From NCBI RefSeq assembly GCF_900142925.1, contig NZ_FRCN01000019.1, positions 56,282 to 120,281 on the forward strand: 64,000 nt of DNA, given 5' to 3'. Origin of the DNA: Chitinophaga sp. CF418. Lineage in GTDB: Bacteria > Bacteroidota > Bacteroidia > Chitinophagales > Chitinophagaceae. A program made the translations under genes and the position numbers. Below, one piece after another: positions 17,630 through 25,917 of this stretch; position 1 is the stretch's first letter; every line of letters starts with the position of its first letter. Under the pieces are notes generated by a model. It ran no database searches. It saw nothing but the letters and a program-made list of their open reading frames with translations, and was not told where the DNA came from.

Positions 17630-18730
17630 TTAGCAGTCTTTCAGGAACTGATTGGTGATGAAGTCGGTCACAGATATCAGATCTTTGGTCTCTGCATAGA
17701 CTTTCAGCTGCTGATCGGCGCCGGTACCGTTTTCAAGGATATGACGGGTGTGTTCTATATAGTGACGGCTGCCCAGACCATCTACCACATCATCCACAAA
17801 GTCCAGCAGCTCATAGATGAGCAACCGTGCATTCACTTCTTCTTCCTTACCGAAATCGATCAGGCTACCATCTATGCCATAGCGGGAAGCACGCCACTTG
17901 TTCTCATTGACCAGGGCGCGGTTGTAAATGATGAAGTTCAGGTTCTGCATACGCAGTTTGTAGATCTTGGCGCAGACAGCCTGAAAGAGGGCCGCGATGG
18001 TACAGCTATCTGTGACTGTAAGCGGTACGTCGCAGATGCGGAATTCCACAGTATCAAAGAATGGATGCACCCGCAGGTCCCACCATATCTTTTTCGCATT
18101 GTCTATACAATTCGTCTTCACCAGCAGGTGGATGTACCGGTCGTATTCTTCTATACTGGCAAAATAGTCGGGAATACCGGTGCGGGGAAACTTATCGAAT
18201 ACTTTTGTACGGTAGGATTTAAAGCCGGTATTACGGCCTTCCCAGAAAGGGGAATTGGTACTTAAGGCAAATACGTGCGGCAGAAAATAACGCACGGAAT
18301 TGGCGATATGCAGGGCCATTTCCCTGCTTTCCATACCCACATGTACATGTAGTCCGAAAATGAGATTGGAACGGGCGGCATCCTGCATTTCGTTCACGAT
18401 CTCGAAATAGCGGGGATGGTCGGTGATAAGCTGCATTTCCCAGTTAGAGAAAGGATGAGTACCAGAAGCACCGATGCTGAAACCCAGGTCGCCGGCTATC
18501 TGGGCGATGGTGCGGCGCAGCATGGAAACGTCTTCACGGGCTTCGTCTATGTTGGCGCATACCTGGGTACCTACTTCGACTACCGCCTGGTGAAATTCCG
18601 CTTTTACCTTATCGCGGAGCACCCTGTGCGCCTGTTCTACTATCTTTTGTTCATGGGACCGGAGTTCACGGGTCGCCGGATCCATGACCATATATTCCTC
18701 TTCAATACCGAGGGTGAAATTCTTGAGCAT
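17630..18730 (-). CDS. Carboxylate-amine ligase of the GCS2 (YbdK) family
   Basis: This is a 366-residue glutamine-synthetase-fold ligase related to plant/bacterial GCS2 glutamate-cysteine ligases and E. coli YbdK. The diagnostic N-terminus TLGIEEEYMVMDP carries the metal-binding glutamates. Other conserved stretches are GASGTHPFSNWE, FGLHVHVGM, and NKWRASRYGIDGSLIDFG near the C-terminus. Family members activate a carboxylate, often the gamma-carboxylate of glutamate, with ATP and join it to an amine. The cluster context (two ATP-grasp proteins and a GATase) suggests the first step of a glutathione-like or other small peptide pathway. The true substrates are unknown. Confidence 0.9.
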   Translation of the reverse strand: MLKNFTLGIEEEYMVMDPATRELRSHEQKIVEQAHRVLRDKVKAEFHQAVVEVGTQVCANIDEAREDVSMLRRTIAQIAGDLGFSIGASGTHPFSNWEMQLITDHPRYFEIVNEMQDAARSNLIFGLHVHVGMESREMALHIANSVRYFLPHVFALSTNSPFWEGRNTGFKSYRTKVFDKFPRTGIPDYFASIEEYDRYIHLLVKTNCIDNAKKIWWDLRVHPFFDTVEFRICDVPLTVTDSCTIAALFQAVCAKIYKLRMQNLNFIIYNRALVNENKWRASRYGIDGSLIDFGKEEEVNARLLIYELLDFVDDVVDGLGSRHYIEHTRHILENGTGADQQLKVYAETKDLISVTDFITNQFLKDC

Positions 18731-18763
18731 GTGGTGTTGGTGTACAATCAGTTACAAATGACG

Positions 18764-18794
18764 AATGACGGATCACGGATCGTGATCCGTCATT
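18764..18794. repeat. Perfect 13-bp inverted repeat between ATP-grasp and GCS2 genes
   Basis: AATGACGGATCAC (18764-18776) and its exact complement (18782-18794) enclose a 5-nt loop. The hairpin occupies the 78-bp spacer between the two genes. No T-tract follows on the minus strand, so it looks like an RNA processing or attenuation element, or a protein site, rather than a plain terminator. A TAACTTTG sequence (18804-18811, minus) matching the -7 consensus overlaps the ATP-grasp stop codon just upstream. Confidence 0.6.
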
Positions 18795-18808
18795 TCTGGA
18801 CACCAAAG

Positions 18809-19915
18809 TTATTCTTTCTTTTTAGTCTTTTTTGCGGGTGTTTTTTTTGCAGGAGTTTCTTTTTCTGACAGCGCGTCTACCAGTTCCCTCGCTTCTTTAG
18901 GTGCCTTAGCAGGTGTTACAGCGGCAGATTTCCTGGCTGCGACCTTTTTGGCGCCGGGTACGATAGCCGTTTGCTGACCCTGTACGGCCTGTTGCAGGAA
19001 ATTGCCCCAGGTAAGATTGTCAGTACCAGGCGTTTGCTGTTGTGCGCGTTGGATGGCGTAAGTGGCAGCCGTTTCCACCACCCATTCAAAATTGTCAGGA
19101 CCGATCACCTTTTCATTGGTCTCCGGTGCAGGGTTCCAGAAGTCGATCACATAAGGCACGCCATCGCGCACGGCAATTTCCACGGAATTGAAGTCGTATC
19201 CCAGGTATTGGTTCAACCTCGCCACCTGGTCGGCAATGGTGATCAGCAGATCGCTGTCTCCATTATCTTCCGTCAGGTAACGCTGATTTTCAGGCTGATA
19301 CGGATCGTAGGGGATCACCCGCACATGCCGGCCACCGATGCAGTAACAACGATAGTAGGATTCGTATTTTATCTCCTCCTGGAGCATCATTACCAACTGT
19401 CCGGTGCGGGCATGTTGTGCAAAGAACTCCTCACGGTCATGTATTTTATACACATGTTTCCATCCGCCGCCATTGAATGGCTTCATGTAAGCAGGGAAAC
19501 CGATATAGTCAAAAATGGAATCCCAGTCAAAAGGATAGACCAGGTTCCTGAATGACTGGTCAGTGGTGTTCGGGGGAAGTTCCCTCGAAGGAATCAGGGC
19601 CGTTTTAGGCACCTGTACGCCGGTTCTCTGGGCCAGTTCATTGTTGACGAATTTGTCGTCAGCACTCCACCAGAAAGGATTGTTGATAACGGCTGCACCA
19701 TCCAGGGCAGCCTGTTTGAGCCAGGCGCGGTAGAAAGGAACATCCTGCGAAATACGGTCAAGAAGCACCGCATATCCGGAAGGAACGCCCTGTATAGCTT
19801 TATCGATAGATACTGCTTCTGCAGTAATACCATCTACCTGTTTCTCATTCACACGATCAATAAATGCCTGGGGAAAGCCATTTTCCTGGCCAAAGAGGAG
19901 TCCTATTTTTTTCAT
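18809..19915 (-). CDS. ATP-grasp ligase with lysine/alanine-rich C-terminal tail
   Basis: The 368-residue protein has ATP-grasp features in the normal order: PAYMKPFNGGGWKHVYKI (141-158, ATP lysine Lys145 and glycine loop), MMLQEEI (176-182, hinge), RCYCIGGRHVRVIPYDP (189-205), and NSVEIAVRDGVPYVIDFWNP (243-262) with metal ligands Glu246, Asp258 and Asn261. Residues about 322-368 form a basic K/A/P-rich tail (for example ETPAKKTPAKKTKKK), like bacterial histone-like tails and absent from ordinary ATP-grasp ligases. The enzyme should form a carboxyl-amine bond using ATP. It is second in the minus-strand cluster after the esterase (169 bp), followed by the GCS2 ligase. Confidence 0.85.
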   Translation of the reverse strand: MKKIGLLFGQENGFPQAFIDRVNEKQVDGITAEAVSIDKAIQGVPSGYAVLLDRISQDVPFYRAWLKQAALDGAAVINNPFWWSADDKFVNNELAQRTGVQVPKTALIPSRELPPNTTDQSFRNLVYPFDWDSIFDYIGFPAYMKPFNGGGWKHVYKIHDREEFFAQHARTGQLVMMLQEEIKYESYYRCYCIGGRHVRVIPYDPYQPENQRYLTEDNGDSDLLITIADQVARLNQYLGYDFNSVEIAVRDGVPYVIDFWNPAPETNEKVIGPDNFEWVVETAATYAIQRAQQQTPGTDNLTWGNFLQQAVQGQQTAIVPGAKKVAARKSAAVTPAKAPKEARELVDALSEKETPAKKTPAKKTKKKE

Positions 19916-20084
19916 CTGTAAAGAGTTTTACTGTTTGGATATCCTTCGTTTACAACAGCAGCGTTTGAGAATCAATATTTGCGCCAACGGCAGGATTTTC
20001 ATTGCCCGTACTGATTATAACAACTGTGTTATACGTTGGTTGTCTTTGTACAAAAAGTATTGCGCCAGTCAGCGCCGTTTGTCC

Positions 20085-20795
20085 CTATTTAATGAGTGAC
20101 AGATAGTATGGCAGCAATTCCAGCCAGGTGGGCCAGTCGTGCGTCCTGTTGGGCCTTACGTCCAGCCAGTGCATAATGCCTTTGTTGTTAAGAATGCCCG
20201 ACATGGTTTCATTCTGATTGCGGGTGATGTCTTTTTCGGCTACGCCCAATATGATACCCATCCGCCACAGGGCCTCATGAGGATTATCAGGCATAAAGTC
20301 CACCGGGTTATGGAAATACACGTTGTCGTCAAAATGGCCATTAAGCCTTGGTTTCAGGTCGAAAACGCCGCTAAGGCTAAACAGGTAGGATACCATCTCG
20401 GGGTAGCGGAACGCGAAATTAGCGGCATGATATCCGCCAAAACTGCAACCAGCTACCGCCACACGGTGAATGCCTGTTTCCATTGTCACTTTTTCCAGTA
20501 CTTCATGGCGAAGCATATTGTCATACCTGATATGATTCAGCGCTCTCTGCGCCGGAGATATATGAGGATTATACCAGCTATCGCTGTCTATACTATCCGG
20601 ACAATAGATCCTGATCAGCTGATTATCAACAAACCATTGCAGGGCCTCGATCAGTCCTCTGTCCTTATGTTCGTGATGCCGCCCCATAGATGTCGGGAAG
20701 AGTATCAGCGGATAACCCTCTTCTCCGTACACCAGCATTTCAAATTCATGGCCCAGGTGTGGGGAATGCCATTTGTGATGTTGTTCCTGCATCAT
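20085..20795 (-). CDS. Alpha/beta-hydrolase (esterase D-like)
   Basis: This is a 236-residue esterase-family hydrolase. The nucleophile elbow is GCSFGG (Ser118), and the catalytic His is in THDWPTW (His219) near the C-terminus. The acid is probably within the segment around 180-190 (LGVAEKDITRN). There is no signal peptide, so it acts in the cytoplasm. It is first in the minus-strand ligase cluster, 169 bp upstream of the ATP-grasp gene. That spacer shows no clear terminator or promoter. It may hydrolyse an ester or thioester of the cluster product, as S-formylglutathione hydrolases do, but this is inference from position. Confidence 0.85.
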   Translation of the reverse strand: MMQEQHHKWHSPHLGHEFEMLVYGEEGYPLILFPTSMGRHHEHKDRGLIEALQWFVDNQLIRIYCPDSIDSDSWYNPHISPAQRALNHIRYDNMLRHEVLEKVTMETGIHRVAVAGCSFGGYHAANFAFRYPEMVSYLFSLSGVFDLKPRLNGHFDDNVYFHNPVDFMPDNPHEALWRMGIILGVAEKDITRNQNETMSGILNNKGIMHWLDVRPNRTHDWPTWLELLPYYLSLIK

Positions 20796-20867
20796 TATAA
20801 ATATAAAGAAAAAAGTCTAACAGCTGGTGCAGGAAAGATGAAGTAATGAGTATTATTTCACTTACAT

Positions 20868-20901
20868 AAAAAAAGGGTTGTCCGCCGTAGCTGAACAACC
20901 C
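20868..20901 (-). terminator. Terminator of the Oar-like receptor gene
   Basis: A GGGTTGT/ACAACCC stem (20875-20881 with 20895-20901) is flanked by A7 on one side and T6 on the other. It can therefore terminate in both directions. It lies 25 bp past the receptor stop. Confidence 0.88.
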
Positions 20902-20925
20902 TTTTTTCTATGAAAAGTGTGCTGT

Positions 20926-23900
20926 TTATCTGAATGTATAGCGGAAGCCAAGCTGTGCCTGCCAACGAGCTGACTGTACACCGAAATCGTCGATGGTTGC
21001 AACAGTCTTGTTATCGTTTTTAACAGGATTCTTGAAGTTGAACTGTGGTGTAGTACCATCAGCTGCAAAACCCACAAGGTTGATCAGGCCATAGTTGTTA
21101 TAGTTCATACCAGTACGGGTTGAGTACATGCGACCCCAGTTGTTGTTCAGCATATTACCCAGGTTGAATATATCGAAGGTAACCTGTACAGTGTGACGTT
21201 TGCCGTTCTTCTGTCCTACAAAGAGATCCTGTGCTAAGTGCAGGTCGAAGATGTGTGTGAATGGAACACGGGCGCCATTCTTTTCAGCATATTGACCTCT
21301 GCGTTTGCTCAGGTATTTATCGCTGTTGATGAATGCGTCCAGGGCAGCCCACTGTTGCTCTGGAGTAACAGGAGTAGTGGAACCAGTTGGCGTATAAGCT
21401 ACCAGGTTGATCTCTGCTGCAGTTCTTGGTACATAGATCAGGTTCAGGCCCCTGTCGCTGCTGGTAGTGTAATCTTTCACGATATTGGTAGACGGATCGA
21501 TGTATCCGTAAGAATATCTGTCGCCGGACTGACCAGTGTAATACAAGGATATCTGAGTAGCCAGGTGTTTCAGGTACTCTTTTTTGTAGGTTACGGAAGC
21601 AACGATCCTTGAGCCTACGTCGAAGATAGAATAACCCAGGTCTACATCGTTACGACCTCTCACGTTTGGCACTCTCCATTGAGAAGAGTTCTGGGAAGAC
21701 TGACCGTCGTTGATAGATTTAGAACGGCCAAAGGTATAAGATGCAGTACCACTGAAGCCATTATCGAATGATTTCTGTAACTGTGCAGTGATGTTGTATG
21801 AATAGCCCTTGCTGGTGTTCTGAGCATACATGATATCGGTATAGTTACCACGTACAGCTGAACCTACGTTCTTCCATATTGGACGGTTGTCGTTACCATT
21901 ACCGGTTACAGTTGTACCGCTTGGAATATATGACAGGTTGTAGTAAACTACGTTATTGATATTTTTGGTATAGATACCTTCCAGACTACCGATCATACCC
22001 CATGGTAAACGCTGATCTATAGCCAGGCTGGTCCTGAATACCTGCGGGAATTTGAAGTCTTTCGCAAACAGGTCGATCTGTCCTGATGGCGCTACAGTAA
22101 TGCTAGGCTGGTTGAACGGATCGGAGATGAAAGGGATCTTCGGGTTGGTCGCACTTTCCGGTTTGGTAGGATCATAACGCAGGGTCATACCACCCAGGGT
22201 CACACCGTTGTTGTTGTACATACCACCCAGCCATACGAACGGAATGCGGCTGGTGAAAATACCAGCGCCACCGCGGATCTGGGTAGTCTGGTCACCTTTA
22301 ACATCCCAGTTGAAGGCGATACGCGGAGACAGCAGGATCCTGGCATCAGGTTTAGTACCTGTTTTAGCGCCTTTGATATCCCATTTACCTGCAGCTACAA
22401 CAGCTGGTAATACGGTGTTATTAAAGTCATTGTTCGTAGCAGGATCAGTTAGCAACACCGGCAGGTCAGCACGTATACCCAGAGACACGCGTAAGCGGTC
22501 ATTGACCTGGTAGTCGTCCTGTGCATAGATACCCAGTTGCAGCGCCTTGAACTTGGCAGCGCCATTTGTGTTATCTCCGGTAGTTTTATCTACAGCAGAG
22601 AATGAACGCTGGTATTGAACAGGAGAAGCATTATTCATGAAATCATCCAGGCTTGCGAAAGTATAAGAACCATAGTTCTGACGGATAAATACATTCGTCA
22701 TATTATAGAACTCATTACTTGTACCCAGGGAGATAGTATGTTTACCTCTGTACAGTTCCAGGTTGTCAGTCAGGGTGAATACATTCTGTTTCAACAGGTT
22801 CGCAACAGAGAATTCCTCTGTACCGAAGCTGACAGACTCTTTGGTAATGAATACGGAAGTATATGGTGAACCCATGATTCCGCGGTCATCCCTTACGATG
22901 TTGGCACCTACCAGCAGGGAGTTGGAGGCCCTGTTTCCGAACTGGCTTTTCAGCTCGGCGGTAGTAGCATTGGTCGTAGAAGGGAAGAGGACACCTTTGT
23001 TGGCAAAAGTGATAGTATTAGCGCTGGATTTACCCGGGCTTACACTTTCGCCATGCACATAGCTGTGACGAATAGTGAACTTGTGGGCATCGCTGATGTT
23101 CCAGTCGAGTCTTGCGAAGAATTTACGACCATCCAGTGAGTTTTCTACTGTTTCATAACCACCCGGATCGTAACCTGATGCTTTCAGCTTGGCTGTGAGA
23201 TCAGCCAGCTGTTGCTGTGTAGCATGAGCACTACCAGGACCGTTCGCATATGTTGAATAGGTAAATGGCTGTGGACGGGTTTCTTTCTGCCACTCAGCGT
23301 TCACGAAGTAGAACAGTTTGTTCTTGATGATCGCACCGCCTAAACGTGCACCATAAGTTTTAGAAGAGAAGTCAGCCAGCTTGGCCCTCTTGCTCTCATC
23401 CTTGTTAGGAGTTTTACCTGCCAGGCTCTCATTACGGACGAAGTAGTAAGCAGAACCCTCGATATCGTTGGTACCTCTTCTGGTCACCGCGTTGATAGCA
23501 CCACCGGCAAAACCACCCTGTTTTACGTCGAATGGAGATACATTTATGTTAAACTGGTCGATGATATCAATACTGAACGGAGAGATACCGATCTGACCAC
23601 CATTGGTACCGTTTTCTGCGAGACCGAATACGTCGTTCTGTACAGCACCATCCACGAAAGTAGCGTTGTACTTGTTGTTGGTACCTGCGATGGAGATAGT
23701 CTGGTTTCCGCTACCATCTTTGGTCAGTTTTGCCTGAGGGGTCAGACGTACGAAGTCTGTCAGGTTTCTTCCCACAGTAGGCAGCGCGTCTATCTGAGAA
23801 CGGTTCAGTACAGTCTGCGCACCTTTACGGCTGGAGTTAAACACACCACCGCTTCTCTGTGCTACCACCTGTACTTCCTTGATATCCTGGGCTTTTTCTC

Positions 23901-24225
23901 CCAGGTTCATGTTCAGTCTGAATGGTTGACCAAGGGCGAGGAAAATATCTCCCTGGCTGAATTCCGTGTAGCCGATATAGGACGCGGTCACCTTGTACGG
24001 TCCGCCAACATTCATGTTAGGGATCCTGTAAAAACCCTCAGCATCGGTAGTAGTACCATATTTGGTGCCTGAAGGTACATGGATTACAACAACGGTAGCG
24101 CCAGGCAAAGCCTCCTTGGCAGGGCCGGTAATTTTACCGAGCATGCTACTGGTAGTTACCTGGGCATAGGAATGAAAAGCGATAAACAGTACAATGAATG
24201 TAGATAGTAGTCTTTTAAATCCCAT
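20926..24225 (-). CDS. Oar-like TonB-dependent outer-membrane receptor
   Basis: This 1099-residue beta-barrel receptor has a signal peptide (MGFKRLLSTFIVLFIAFHSY, then AQ). A carboxypeptidase-like domain (LGKITGPAKEALPGATVVV, then ASYIGYTEF) precedes a TonB plug (LPTVGRNLTDFVRLTPQA, then GGFAGGAINAVTRRGTND) and a long barrel ending in an aromatic C-terminus (LGFRYTFR). It resembles Oar-type receptors rather than SusC: the SusC signature is absent and no SusD gene adjoins. Oar homologues take part in peptide/protein export or uptake and social signalling in other bacteria. The open frame extends nine codons further to a TTG (24252), but the ATG at 24225 gives a proper signal peptide. It is monocistronic. 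Confidence 0.9.
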   Translation of the reverse strand: MGFKRLLSTFIVLFIAFHSYAQVTTSSMLGKITGPAKEALPGATVVVIHVPSGTKYGTTTDAEGFYRIPNMNVGGPYKVTASYIGYTEFSQGDIFLALGQPFRLNMNLGEKAQDIKEVQVVAQRSGGVFNSSRKGAQTVLNRSQIDALPTVGRNLTDFVRLTPQAKLTKDGSGNQTISIAGTNNKYNATFVDGAVQNDVFGLAENGTNGGQIGISPFSIDIIDQFNINVSPFDVKQGGFAGGAINAVTRRGTNDIEGSAYYFVRNESLAGKTPNKDESKRAKLADFSSKTYGARLGGAIIKNKLFYFVNAEWQKETRPQPFTYSTYANGPGSAHATQQQLADLTAKLKASGYDPGGYETVENSLDGRKFFARLDWNISDAHKFTIRHSYVHGESVSPGKSSANTITFANKGVLFPSTTNATTAELKSQFGNRASNSLLVGANIVRDDRGIMGSPYTSVFITKESVSFGTEEFSVANLLKQNVFTLTDNLELYRGKHTISLGTSNEFYNMTNVFIRQNYGSYTFASLDDFMNNASPVQYQRSFSAVDKTTGDNTNGAAKFKALQLGIYAQDDYQVNDRLRVSLGIRADLPVLLTDPATNNDFNNTVLPAVVAAGKWDIKGAKTGTKPDARILLSPRIAFNWDVKGDQTTQIRGGAGIFTSRIPFVWLGGMYNNNGVTLGGMTLRYDPTKPESATNPKIPFISDPFNQPSITVAPSGQIDLFAKDFKFPQVFRTSLAIDQRLPWGMIGSLEGIYTKNINNVVYYNLSYIPSGTTVTGNGNDNRPIWKNVGSAVRGNYTDIMYAQNTSKGYSYNITAQLQKSFDNGFSGTASYTFGRSKSINDGQSSQNSSQWRVPNVRGRNDVDLGYSIFDVGSRIVASVTYKKEYLKHLATQISLYYTGQSGDRYSYGYIDPSTNIVKDYTTSSDRGLNLIYVPRTAAEINLVAYTPTGSTTPVTPEQQWAALDAFINSDKYLSKRRGQYAEKNGARVPFTHIFDLHLAQDLFVGQKNGKRHTVQVTFDIFNLGNMLNNNWGRMYSTRTGMNYNNYGLINLVGFAADGTTPQFNFKNPVKNDNKTVATIDDFGVQSARWQAQLGFRYTFR

Positions 24226-24252
24226 AAATGAGCGATTTGATTTATGACGCAA

Positions 24253-24563
24253 AGGTGGCGAATAAAAATTTACAGATTTTAACTATAAATTAACAAATTG
24301 TTAAGCCATTGAGGTTATTAGCTTTACTGGATATAATTTTGGATAGCCGTTAGGTAAAACAGGTATTTCATCGAGTTTGTTCAAGAATTTGTCCCAGAAA
24401 TTCTAAAAAATCGAATAGGACATCTTTAAAATACTTAGAATATTGTAGCGCATGGTATTAAATCATATACTTATCTCCCCGAATATTTATATGGTTTATT
24501 GCTACATATGTGCAGTGATATTTAGGTAAGCAGATAGGATAGGGTATGGTGCTTTTTTTAGCA
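24253..24563. other. Divergent intergenic region without a gene
   Basis: This A+T-rich spacer lies between the Oar-like receptor and ribBA. I looked for an FMN (RFN) riboswitch fold before ribBA and saw none. The only regulatory candidate is the -7 box at 24564-24571. Confidence 0.6.
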
Positions 24564-24571
24564 TAACTTTG
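24564..24571 (+). promoter_or_regulatory. Candidate -7 box of ribBA
   Basis: TAACTTTG matches TAnnTTTG and ends 23 bp before the ATG, which predicts a very short leader. The -33 region is a T-run without a clear TTG. Confidence 0.45.
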
Positions 24572-24594
24572 CAAATTAACTTTAATAAAGCGCT

Positions 24595-25797
24595 ATGCTA
24601 GATACAATAGAATCAGCCATAGAAGATATCAGGAATGGTAAGCTGGTAATAGTCGTAGACGACGAGGACAGGGAAAATGAGGGAGATTTCGTCACAGCAG
24701 CAAGGAACGTAACACCGGAGATCATCAACTTTATGAGCCGTTACGGCCGTGGTTTAATATGTGCACCGCTGGTGGAAGAGCGCTGTGATGAACTGAAGCT
24801 GGAAATGATGGTGCGTGACAACACCGCCCTGCACCAAACACCTTTTACCGTATCGGTGGACCTTTTGGGCCACGGATGCACCACAGGCATATCAGCGCAC
24901 GATCGTGCCAAGACAGTACAGGCCCTGATAGATCCTAATACACGCCCTGAGGAACTCGGGAAACCGGGACACATTTTCCCCTTAAAGGCAAAAACCGGCG
25001 GCGTATTACGTCGTACCGGCCATACGGAAGCAACCATCGACCTGGCCAGGCTGGCTGGTTTTGAACCTGCCGGCGTACTGGTAGAGATCATGAACGAGGA
25101 CGGCTCCATGGCCCGACTGCCACAGCTGAAGGAAATAGCAGATAAATTTGATCTGAAGCTCATTTCCATCAAAGACCTGATCGAATACCGCCTCGAAAAG
25201 GAAACCCTGATCGAAGAACAGGTAACTGTACATATGCCTACCGCATATGGCGACTTCGAACTGGTGGCTTTCAAACAACTGAACTCCGGCGACCTGCACA
25301 TGGCCCTGAAAAAAGGTACCTGGGAAAAAGGTGAACCGGTGCTGGTACGTATCCACTCCTCCTGCGCCACAGGCGATGTCCTGCACTCCCTCCGCTGCGA
25401 TTGCGGCGAACAGCTGCACAAGGCCATGGAAATGGTAGAACGTGCCGGTAAAGGCCTGATACTGTATATGAACCAGGAAGGCCGTGGTATTGGACTGCTG
25501 AATAAACTGAAAGCCTACAAGCTGCAGGAAGAAGGCCGGGACACCGTACAGGCAAACCTCGAACTGGGCTTTAAAATGGACGAACGCGACTATGGGGTAG
25601 GAGCACAGATCCTCCGTCATATGAATATTACCAAAATGCGCCTGATCACCAATAATCCCCGTAAACGGGCAGGATTGAAAGGATATGGCCTTGAAATAGT
25701 GGAAAATGTACCCATTGAAGTACATCCGAATCCACATAACGAATTCTATCTCAAGACCAAACGCGACAAGCTGGGTCATGAGATCCTGAAGGGATAA
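24595..25797 (+). CDS. ribBA: Bifunctional DHBP synthase / GTP cyclohydrolase II
   Basis: This 400-residue cytoplasmic enzyme makes both riboflavin precursors. The RibB half (1-200) has [12 protein letters not shown] (21-32), [14 protein letters not shown] (92-105) and RRTGHTEA (139-146), and forms 3,4-dihydroxy-2-butanone 4-phosphate from ribulose 5-phosphate. The RibA half (205-400) opens the GTP ring. Its zinc ligands are Cys257, Cys268 and Cys270 in [20 protein letters not shown], followed by [13 protein letters not shown]. Length and domain order are standard. It is a single-gene transcript ending in a very strong palindrome. The leader is too short to hold a riboswitch. Confidence 0.97.
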   Translation: MLDTIESAIEDIRNGKLVIVVDDEDRENEGDFVTAARNVTPEIINFMSRYGRGLICAPLVEERCDELKLEMMVRDNTALHQTPFTVSVDLLGHGCTTGISAHDRAKTVQALIDPNTRPEELGKPGHIFPLKAKTGGVLRRTGHTEATIDLARLAGFEPAGVLVEIMNEDGSMARLPQLKEIADKFDLKLISIKDLIEYRLEKETLIEEQVTVHMPTAYGDFELVAFKQLNSGDLHMALKKGTWEKGEPVLVRIHSSCATGDVLHSLRCDCGEQLHKAMEMVERAGKGLILYMNQEGRGIGLLNKLKAYKLQEEGRDTVQANLELGFKMDERDYGVGAQILRHMNITKMRLITNNPRKRAGLKGYGLEIVENVPIEVHPNPHNEFYLKTKRDKLGHEILKG

Positions 25798-25808
25798 TAT
25801 TGCAGACT

Positions 25809-25856
25809 GTCAAATAAAAAAGGAATCAGCGTAAACTGATTCCTTTTTTATTTGAC
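25809..25856. terminator. Bidirectional terminator between ribBA and tamB
   Basis: A perfect 21-bp inverted repeat (25809-25829 with 25836-25856, loop CGTAAA) contains an A6/T6 run within the stem. It lies between the converging ribBA and tamB genes and can serve both. A second small hairpin (AACCCC-TAAC-GGGGTT, about 25865-25880) follows on the tamB side. Confidence 0.92.
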
Positions 25857-25917
25857 AAACATGCCAACCCCTAACGGGGTTTATTGTGTTTTGTTATGGT
25901 TACCGGATTCCCCGGGG

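Noticed and set aside
24253-24594. FMN riboswitch before ribBA
   Set aside because: No RFN-like conserved stems were found and the likely start site leaves a leader of only about 20 nt.
24741-25427. Antisense frame of 228 codons inside ribBA
   Set aside because: It is serine/arginine-rich shadow of a strongly conserved gene, with no independent signals.
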